From the NCBI GenBank assembly GCA_947166705.1, contig CAMVFE010000023.1:1-34766 (forward strand): a DNA stretch of 34,766 bases, read 5' to 3'. Under the pieces are notes generated by a model. The model ran no database searches and was not told the origin of the DNA. It was given only the letters and a program-made list of their open reading frames with translations. Made by a program: the position numbers and the translations under genes. The DNA is from an uncultured Clostridia bacterium. Lineage in GTDB: Bacteria > Bacillota > Clostridia > Christensenellales > Aristaeellaceae. Of the stretch, positions 31,451-34,766 are shown piece by piece; positions within the stretch are counted from its first letter, which is position 1, and the number at the start of each line of letters is the position of its first letter.

Positions 31451-31762
31451 TTACAAGTCGCCAGGGTCAGAGAACCACTCGTCGAATTGTCCGTTGGAGC
31501 TGCTGGATTTCGTCTCTCCCATCGTGACGACCAGCTTCGGAGCCTCCACCGTCTCCGTCGGCGGCACGTAGATGACGGACTTTCCAGAATCATCCCGCAT
31601 CAGTAGCGTCTTGACCTCCTCGACGGGCGTCGAAGGCTTCGCCGATTCGACGGACTTGGCGGGGGGCGTCGCCGCGGCAACCGCTGTCGGCGCGGGCGCG
31701 CCGCATTTGGCACAGAACTTTGCTCCCGTCCTCAGTTGCGTTCCACACTTTTTACAGAACAT
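31451..31762 (-). CDS. soluble zinc-ribbon protein with Ser/Thr/acidic tail
   Basis: A 103-residue soluble protein starting MFCKKCGTQLRTGAKFCAKCGAPAP, a zinc ribbon at residues 3-21, followed by a linker rich in Pro, Val, Thr and Ser and an acidic, Ser-rich end (KSSSSNGQFDEWFSDPGDL). No membrane helix. The tail has many Ser/Thr and is the sort of peptide a Ser/Thr kinase could modify, but that is inference. The frame is open upstream, but GAGGAGGGG before the ATG at 31762 decides the start. It lies 13 bases after the vWA gene and 11 bases before the membrane ribbons, so it may link the two halves. Confidence 0.72.
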   Translation of the reverse strand: MFCKKCGTQLRTGAKFCAKCGAPAPTAVAAATPPAKSVESAKPSTPVEEVKTLLMRDDSGKSVIYVPPTETVEAPKLVVTMGETKSSSSNGQFDEWFSDPGDL

Positions 31763-31775
31763 AGCTATCCCCTCC

Positions 31776-32453
31776 TCAAATGCTGTTGCAGATCGCATCG
31801 ACGATCTCCTTGTAGGTGTACTCCGCCAGGCCTTTTCCCGCCGTGGACGGATAGTGTATGACGTTGTTCCAGGTAGAAGTGATCTGCTGCCAGTACGGAG
31901 CGTTCGGTGCGAACAGCACCAAGCGCTTGGCGGCATTCTTGATGTAGGGCTCCATCTGGCTGTCGCCCCACCACTGGGTCAACTCGTTGAAATCCCTGGG
32001 CATGCCCTTGGGATACTTGAGCTGATCCTTGGCGTAGCCGATCTCATGGGTGGAGGCGTCCGTCCAGACCACGATGACGTTTCGCCGCTTGGTGCCCTCC
32101 TTGGTCCAGTCGGAGCGAATGGCGTAGGCCAGCGCCTCCAGGCCGTCCTCTGGCTCGTCGCCGCCACCCTTAGCCTCGATGCTGTTGATCGCGGCCTCAA
32201 ACTGCGCGGCCTGAGCGGGCAGATCGAAAAACTTGCTGACCATCATCGGTTGCTCATCGGCCACGTAGTCGCGGAACACGATCACGCGCACCCGCATGTT
32301 GTCCAGGCTCTTCTGCTTGCGCGCCATCTCCTCGGTCACGTCCTTGTAAAAAGACAGTGCGTTTTCCTTCACCTTGGAGATGACGGGGCCCATGCTGCCT
32401 GTCGCGTCGATGCAGAAGCACATATCCACGTTGTAAGTCATCTTCAGTGCCAT
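31776..32453 (-). CDS. von Willebrand factor A domain protein (TerY-like)
   Basis: A 225-residue single-domain vWA protein. The MIDAS motif is DATGSM at residues 16-21 (D-x-T/S-x-S form), and the later metal ligands are in GGGDEPEDGLEAL (near residue 96) and VVWTDAST (near 127-134). The length and the single domain are as in TerY-type vWA proteins. These form a triad with a PP2C phosphatase and a Ser/Thr kinase. It probably acts as a metal-dependent scaffold in the cytoplasm. It lies 27 bases after the kinase; AAGAAACATGG-type site GGAGGAAAG lies before the ATG. Confidence 0.85.
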   Translation of the reverse strand: MALKMTYNVDMCFCIDATGSMGPVISKVKENALSFYKDVTEEMARKQKSLDNMRVRVIVFRDYVADEQPMMVSKFFDLPAQAAQFEAAINSIEAKGGGDEPEDGLEALAYAIRSDWTKEGTKRRNVIVVWTDASTHEIGYAKDQLKYPKGMPRDFNELTQWWGDSQMEPYIKNAAKRLVLFAPNAPYWQQITSTWNNVIHYPSTAGKGLAEYTYKEIVDAICNSI

Positions 32454-32480
32454 GTTTCTTTCCTCCTGTATGCTTGGTCG

Positions 32481-33395
32481 TTATATCAAATCGCCCGCGG
32501 GCATGAGATACGTTTCAACCGTCTCGCTTTCGGCAGCGTTCGCCGTGCCCTTCAGCACGCTCTCCGCAGCGTCCAGGCTGATGCGTACCTCCGGGTCAGC
32601 CTTCAGCATTTGGCAAATCAGCCGCCGCCATTCGCTGGGCATCTCCTCCGCGACGGAAAGCTCCATGCCGTCCAGCGCCGCTTCAAAGGGATAATCGTAT
32701 TGCGCCGTATCAAACCCCGGCGTTCGCCCGGTAAAGATTTGGTGGAATACGATGCCCAGTGCGAATACATCAATGGCCCGGCCGATCGTACCCTCCTCCG
32801 TCTGCATTATCATGAAGGTCTCCGGAGCCATGTATACCAAATCGCCGTGAATCTCCTCGTCTGGGCGCGGTGGCTGCTTTTCCCAGAAACAGCTGTCAAA
32901 ATCGGTCAGCTTGCCTGTCACTTTACCTGACGGCAGACGGCGGAAGAGTATGTTATCCAACTTGATGTCCGCGTGTACGATGCCAGCTTTGTGTAAGCCG
33001 CTCAGGCAGTGCACCAGCGCTTTACACACCCGCAGCTTGTCCTCCTCGGTGATGCGCTTCACCTGGTCGATGCCGATGGCGTCCACCTTTTCCATGACCA
33101 GGTAATAGTGGCTGCCGCAGCGGAAGAAATCCTCAATGTAAATCAAATTGCCGTCGGAGCAATCGTTGATGGCGTGATACAGCAGCCTGCTCCTGTCCTC
33201 AAACTGCTGGCAAATGTCCCGCTTGCGGGCCAGTACCTCCGGGCTCAGCAGCCCCACGTCCACGGGATAAACCGGGTCGATCAGTTCCTTGATGAACACC
33301 TTCTTGCCACCCTTTTCCGCGAAGCCCCACTTGGAAAAGCCGCTGTTGGTGGTTTTCAGCTCGCCGTTCAATAGGTATCCGTTGATTTCTTTCAT
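32481..33395 (-). CDS. Hanks-type Ser/Thr protein kinase, TerY-P type
   Basis: A 304-residue cytoplasmic kinase without membrane helix or PASTA repeats. Conserved parts: VFIK with the ATP Lys36, then a PVYPVDxGLLSPEVLARKR segment, catalytic loop HADIKLDN (residues 141-148, HAD in place of HRD), DFD (165-167, in place of DFG), an APE segment MAPETF and DVFALGIVFHQIF. The Gly loop is weak (TTNSGFSKWGFA). The order, FIKExxxPVYP with an RKR segment, resembles the kinases of TerY-P triads. Start: ATG at 33395 with GAGG six bases upstream, two bases after the phosphatase stop. Activity is likely because Lys36, Asp143, Asn148 and Asp165 are all present. Confidence 0.88.
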   Translation of the reverse strand: MKEINGYLLNGELKTTNSGFSKWGFAEKGGKKVFIKELIDPVYPVDVGLLSPEVLARKRDICQQFEDRSRLLYHAINDCSDGNLIYIEDFFRCGSHYYLVMEKVDAIGIDQVKRITEEDKLRVCKALVHCLSGLHKAGIVHADIKLDNILFRRLPSGKVTGKLTDFDSCFWEKQPPRPDEEIHGDLVYMAPETFMIMQTEEGTIGRAIDVFALGIVFHQIFTGRTPGFDTAQYDYPFEAALDGMELSVAEEMPSEWRRLICQMLKADPEVRISLDAAESVLKGTANAAESETVETYLMPAGDLI

Positions 33396-33397
33396 GT

Positions 33398-34480
33398 TCA
33401 ACCTCTTTCAGAACCGTCATCATTGCCGGACATCATACTTTCATAGTCGGATTTATAGGCCTCCCACTGGTCAAAGAGCGCTTCCTCTGACTCCACCCGC
33501 GGGTAATTCCCTTCGATAAATACCAGCCGATCGCGGAAGGCTCGTTTCATCTCCCGGAAATCATTGAAGCGATGCGGCCACGCGATCAACGTGTAGTCGT
33601 CGCCGGATACGCGACCAATTTGCGCGTCAAGCCTGCGCTTCCATTCTTCGATGCCGGAGGATTGCGCCATGGTCTTCAGCAGAAGCCTTTCAAAGGCCAT
33701 TGGCGAGGGCAGATATCCAAAGCAGCCATCCGTCGCGGCGAATATCACTGCGGGCTGACTGATTTTCAGCCGTTTTTCATGGAGCTGGAAGGGCTGGGAG
33801 GCACTGGCGACGTTGGTCATCGGCGCGTCCTCCCGCAGGTTGCGCATGGCATCTTGTATGGCAACATCGTCTGCCGTCACCTGATGGAGTCCGTCCGCGT
33901 CCAAGACATAACACCGCGAATCTCCGCACCAATAGAAGTCGGCAAAATCGCTCTCAATTTCCTTGCAAAATGCGGCGACCGTCGTTGGGAACTCTTTGCT
34001 CAGGTTGCCCAGCAGCACCTGCCTAGCAGGTTCATGGGATTTGCACGCTTGCAGGGCATTGTTCAAGCAGGCCGACAAATCGGAATCCTCTTGAGCATCC
34101 TCGAATGAAGCTGACAGAAACCATTCCCGTGCCGCAATGGTCGCGGCCCTTGAGGCCGCCCAAGCGCCGGTATGCCCGCCAAAGGAGGCGTATGTCTTCC
34201 CTCCGCTGCCGCCGCAGCCATCGAATACACCGAGAAAGACATATTGCCCTTCCCGTGCCGCCAAAAATGAATCCTCGCAGCGATCCTTCACCTGTGCCCG
34301 ATAGACGACCAGCATCTGCTTGTCGTCCGTCGAACCGGGCGTGTCCCGCAGCAAGGAATACAATTCGTTCTCGGCAGGTTCACATTGCGCCGTGTCCTCC
34401 CGCTCTTTTCCCAAGCCCATATTGCCGCGCCTGATAGGCGCCAGCTTTGAGAGCTTATTCAAAATCTTATCTATTTCCAT
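33398..34480 (-). CDS. PP2C-type protein phosphatase
   Basis: A 360-residue metal-dependent Ser/Thr phosphatase. PP2C motifs in order: CEDSFL (metal Asp), VFDGCGG (metal Asp-Gly), YWCGDSRCYV, IFAATDGCFG and SGDDYTLI (metal Asp). About 55 residues lie before the catalytic domain and about 50 after it, with no membrane helix. It would reverse the action of the kinase that follows two bases downstream. ATG at 34480 is taken as start with a poor ribosome site (GAGTG); an in-frame GTG at 34489 is the alternative. First gene of the eight-gene island operon. Confidence 0.87.
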   Translation of the reverse strand: MEIDKILNKLSKLAPIRRGNMGLGKEREDTAQCEPAENELYSLLRDTPGSTDDKQMLVVYRAQVKDRCEDSFLAAREGQYVFLGVFDGCGGSGGKTYASFGGHTGAWAASRAATIAAREWFLSASFEDAQEDSDLSACLNNALQACKSHEPARQVLLGNLSKEFPTTVAAFCKEIESDFADFYWCGDSRCYVLDADGLHQVTADDVAIQDAMRNLREDAPMTNVASASQPFQLHEKRLKISQPAVIFAATDGCFGYLPSPMAFERLLLKTMAQSSGIEEWKRRLDAQIGRVSGDDYTLIAWPHRFNDFREMKRAFRDRLVFIEGNYPRVESEEALFDQWEAYKSDYESMMSGNDDGSERG

Positions 34481-34523
34481 CCAGTACACTCTATCAATTC
34501 GTCTTCATCCAAAGCAAGTCGGG

Positions 34524-34529
34524 ATTATA
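34524..34529 (-). promoter_or_regulatory. possible -10 box close to the PP2C gene
   Basis: A perfect TATAAT lies 45 bases before the phosphatase start on the minus strand, but no good -35 box is found 16-18 bases upstream, so an activator would be needed if it is used. Confidence 0.3.
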
Positions 34530-34573
34530 GGGGAAATCCAATCATGGCATACGCGCGGCGCGCAAAGTAGAAT

Positions 34574-34603
34574 ATGTGCACCGCACATTAACTATGCATG
34601 TGC
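34574..34603. promoter_or_regulatory. three alternating ATGTGC half-sites
   Basis: ATGTGC (34574-34579), three bases, GCACAT (34583-34588), nine bases, ATGTGC (34598-34603). This gives one tight palindrome and one wider inverted pair, between the two promoter candidates of the island. A good place for a dimeric regulator. Confidence 0.5.
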
Positions 34604-34655
34604 AGCGCTCTAAAATGCAGAAAACGCCTAAATCCCTTTTTTACCCATCGATATG

Positions 34656-34684
34656 ATTTTACCATAGTAGGCGCATAAAGTCTA
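34656..34684 (-). promoter_or_regulatory. extended -10 promoter of the kinase/phosphatase island
   Basis: TAGACT (34679-34684), 17 bp, TGGTAAAAT with TAAAAT at 34656-34661 and the extended TG. Transcription would run through the ATGTGC half-sites and a 170-base leader to the PP2C gene. Confidence 0.5.
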
Positions 34685-34766
34685 CAATAATATCCAAAAT
34701 TAGTTTTCATAATTGTTGGTTTGTCAAACATAGGTTACACATTTTCCCTGTAGCAGGGTCAAGGCA

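Larger units (their letters stand above)
34490..34766. other. upstream regulatory stretch of the island, no gene seen
   Basis: No plausible gene on either strand. It is AT-rich and carries two promoter candidates for the minus-strand island, three ATGTGC half-sites and, at 34749-34761, a short hairpin CCCTG-TAG-CAGGG near the window edge. The perfect -35 TTGACA on the minus strand at 34722-34727 has only a poor -10 (ACTAAT) 17 bases on. Confidence 0.5.

Noticed and set aside
31572-32930. 452-codon plus-strand frame opposite the vWA and kinase genes
   Set aside because: Spans two real genes and their gap on the other strand; product is low-complexity and has no domain.
27870-34489. Classical tellurite resistance (ter) cluster
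   Set aside because: No TerD, TerB, TerC or TelA-type product is present; only the kinase/phosphatase/vWA triad resembles the ter-linked TerY-P module.
34749-34761. CCCTG-TAG-CAGGG as an insertion sequence end
   Set aside because: A five-base stem alone is too short; no transposase gene or matching second end is seen in the window.

Overview
The window looks like chromosomal DNA of a GC-rich, low-copy-repeat member of the Firmicutes, probably an uncultured gut or rumen Clostridia (Christensenellales-like). The signs are strong AGGAGG-type ribosome binding sites, a T-box riboswitch, an ECF vitamin/amino-acid transporter, sigma-A style promoters, Rho-independent terminators and MKKLLALLLA-type signal peptides. 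No rRNA, tRNA, CRISPR array or intact insertion sequence is visible.

Bases 1-15200 carry mostly minus-strand transport operons. From left to right: the tail of an SDR oxidoreductase and an alpha/beta hydrolase; a ferrous-iron operon (feoA-feoA-feoB plus a Cys-rich FeoB-associated peptide) with two iron-repressor-like palindromes on its promoter; a membrane protein and HAD phosphatase pair; a complete branched-chain amino acid type ABC system (livK, terminator, livHMGF); a small secreted protein; and a tryptophan ECF transporter operon (trpP-ecfA1-ecfA2-ecfT). The ECF operon is headed by a T-box leader whose specifier position reads UGG (Trp), so regulator and predicted substrate agree.

Bases 15300-26760 are plus-strand. 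Two zinc-type medium-chain dehydrogenases and an amidohydrolase form one operon. A MATE efflux protein follows. A Gfo/Idh/MocA oxidoreductase, an unusual TIM-barrel/beta-propeller fusion and an FMN-dependent alpha-hydroxyacid dehydrogenase-like protein form a second metabolic group. A GlsB/YeaQ stress membrane protein with its own promoter and terminator, then an SF1 helicase, close this part. Substrates of the metabolic genes cannot be named from sequence.

Bases 26764-34766 differ: the DNA is visibly more AT-rich at the edges, holds an internally deleted EamA transporter and a gene-free stretch, and then eight tightly packed minus-strand genes: PP2C phosphatase, Ser/Thr kinase, vWA protein, a soluble zinc-ribbon protein, two multi-pass membrane proteins with C-terminal zinc ribbons, a membrane-anchored transglutaminase-like protein with an N-terminal zinc ribbon, and a membrane-anchored RanBP2-type zinc-finger protein. 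The first three form a kinase-phosphatase-vWA triad like the TerY-P triads known from comparative genomics, here coupled to a membrane zinc-ribbon set. This is the best candidate in the window for an undescribed signalling or envelope-stress (possibly defence) system.
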